64,000 nt of DNA. It comes from Sabellastarte sp. h YS-2021 (Eukaryota; Annelida; Polychaeta; Sabellida; Sabellidae). A program made the position numbers and the translations under genes. The stretch lies in NCBI GenBank assembly GCA_964017235.1, contig OZ024927.1, positions 51,961,293 to 52,025,292 of the forward strand. Reading direction: 5' to 3'. Under the pieces are notes generated by a model, which had not been told where the DNA came from, made no database searches, and saw only the letters and a list, made by a program, of their open reading frames with translations. Positions within the stretch are counted from its first letter, which is position 1. Each line of letters starts with the position of its first letter. Positions 45,101 through 48,100 of this stretch are shown here, in pieces.

Positions 45101-48100
45101 CGTTCCGAGCAACAATAGAGGCAGAGTTCAGTGTTATCACTACTCAGCTCACCATTGAAAGTACCATGCTGTGTCCTGACCCCTGTGTCAATGGGCCATG
45201 TGGTATGAATGGTGTCTGTGAGTCCATCATGGCTGGCCAGCAGTACAGATGTACCTGCTATAGAGGCTGGCTTGGAGACCACTGTGAGAGGAGTAAGTCA
45301 GCTTAACCTTGTATATATGTGACCTCATGTCAATTGGATAGAAATTATAGTTTATTTGAAATTATTGTCAAGTATGAAATGTGAAAATTTGCAGCAGTAG
45401 AGTAAAAAGTCTAAAATTTGCCAGAATTCTAAAATTCACCATTTAGAATTCGCCACTTCTAAGACTGGAGTTTTTAATTGTCTATGAAGAAAATGATGCT
45501 TTGTCTTAAACTTGGTATATTTCATTTCAAAAGGCCTTGATTTACTATAAATTCAATAAATCTCACCTCAATTCATTATTTTTACTAGTATTTCCACATA
45601 TGGCGAATTTCAGATATGTGGTGAAATTAAATTGTTGTGAATTCTTCATACCCTTTTGACTTTTGCATTTTCTTTAGGTCCCTGATCTGCAAATTTGTAC
45701 AAGATTGAATTAGTTTTTCTGAATTCTAAAGGATGCCTGCCGGTGGCAAATTTCAAATACTGAATTTCCAGCATATTATTCTGAAGTCAGGTTTGATATT
45801 TTGGGTTGTGACATTACTTTTGCAAAGGCTGTACTCATATGGAGCTTAGTTTCTTTTCTTCTGGGCCCTGGTAAATTAACCCTTGAAATCACATTCAAAT
45901 GTGGGTAGTTTTTAATAGTAGTTGGCAAGATGTTTGCCTTCAAATGTAGCAAGAACTTGTATTGCACATCTGCACCCAGTTGTGTAAACATTTAAAAACT
46001 TTGACTGAAGGCTATGTTTTTTCTCATACTTTGAAGCAAAATCATGTAATTCCTTTGCTCAGAGAAGGACCAGAGGATATAACTAAGCTGAATGTGAGAC
46101 AGATGTTGATCACTAAAACTTATTTCTTCAATTTAGCAGCAACTATTACAAGCCCAATATCTACTACCTACTTACACATGATGTTAGAATTGAAACATTG
46201 TTTATCATGATTAAAATGGCCAGATATGCTCAGCACCATAGGTCTGAGCTTCCTATTGAATACCTTTCATTTTTAATCCGAGGGTTTAGGGTTTTACAAT
46301 AGTTATTGTGTCAAACATACAGGTTCTGCCTGCGTCAAGATTGACGGAAGCAAAGAAAAGTTTCACAGAATTTATTGTAGTAATAAATACTGAGTGTGAG
46401 GGCGTTTGTTACAGGATATATGCCTGGCAAAAATTCCAAATAATGCCAGAGTGCCGTCAGGCGCGAGGGCATTATTAAAGAATTTTTGCCGGGCGTATAT
46501 CCTGTAATAAATGCCCGAGCATGAGGTATTTATTAATATTATAAAGGCCCGCCTATCTGGTTTCAAGAAACATGCCTTTATTTTTATGAGGTGACAAGAA
46601 CAAGGACCGTCGCCATATTGTTTTGAATGCATGATTGCTCTCGTAAAAGCAGACAATTTTACTATTGACATACAATCGAGCAATCAAAACAGCACTTCCG
46701 TTTCTCAGCGGGCCGTTATTGGAGGTTTTACACTGTGCTGATTCTATACGCACAGATGGGTTTTCGTTCACTGCGCACTTCCGGTCTTTATAATTTAGGG
46801 TAATCATATGCCTCAGAAAAGTGGGTTATGGCAGTTAATATGATGCATATGACTAATGTCAATGTATCTGATTTGCTTTTCTTTGACAGAAAATCCTCTG
46901 TTCCCGATCTATGGTGAAGATGTGGATGAGGAAGTGGAGAAAGATCCTGATTATCCTTCAACAGTTTCTGCTAAAATATCACTGGGACCAGGATTCAAAA
47001 TGTTTGGATGGAGATACACATGGTTCACCGTTAGTTCATTTTTATAACAGTTTTACCCTTTAAAGAACAATGTAAACCAGATAGCCCTGAAGTAGAAATT
47101 AATATGAAACCATTTTCCCTTGACATTTACACTGTTTTCTGAAGACCTTGTTAAACTGACTCAAGAGGATTGAAATGTTTAATATAAAGTGCTTTAATTT
47201 AACATTGTAATTTTTTTTTCGTTAAATGAATGCTTTTCCCTCTGCATCTGAAAACCTGTTGAGTAAGGAAGATTTGTTTTGATAACAGATGGTTAACACC
47301 ATAAAATATATGATACCCTGTAAGCAGGTAAATATAATCATAATCATCATTTTTGAAAAAAAGAATGGAATTAATTGTATAAAACTGAATTTTGAGATCG
47401 TAGAAATTTATCAGTAGAGATATATTTCACTGTTCTTTCAATATTGCCTTTCAGATAAGCGAGAATGGTCTTGTGACTTTCGAAGATTCCTACAACCCTG
47501 GAAACTTTGAACAGTTCCCCACCATTTCATTCCCCAAGACATTCATTGCACCTCTGTTTGCCAGACAAGATATTGGGTATGTATTCACTTTTCATGAATA
47601 ATTTTCCACCCACCATCACACCTATTTTTATTATTAAGATTATTAGTTTAGTAGACACTCTTTAAAATCAGTATTGGTGAAGACTTTTCCTTTGAAATTT
47701 GCACTGTTTTGTGAGTACTTGACTGTAAATGTTAAATTTACTCAAGAGGATTGAAATGTATGATATAAAGTGCTTTAATTTAACATTCTAAACATTTTTA
47801 TCATTAAATGAATGTTTTTGTGCCATTAGATTGCTATATAATCTTTTTCAATCCATAGATTCTCTTGTATATTTTTTCATCTGTATCTTAAAACCTGTTG
47901 AGATACTATGTGTTATTATGTGTTACAATGTATTATTCACATTGGTTGTGGCCAGTTGGGCCTAAGAGTCTGTCAATTTGATGGAGAGTAAGATTAAGGT
48001 TGTACAACTATATTTTGATTCAAATTTTAGTTTTTATTGTTCAGTAATTTAATGACAGTTGAATATATTAGACTAAAAATGTAAAACTGGCCAGATCATG

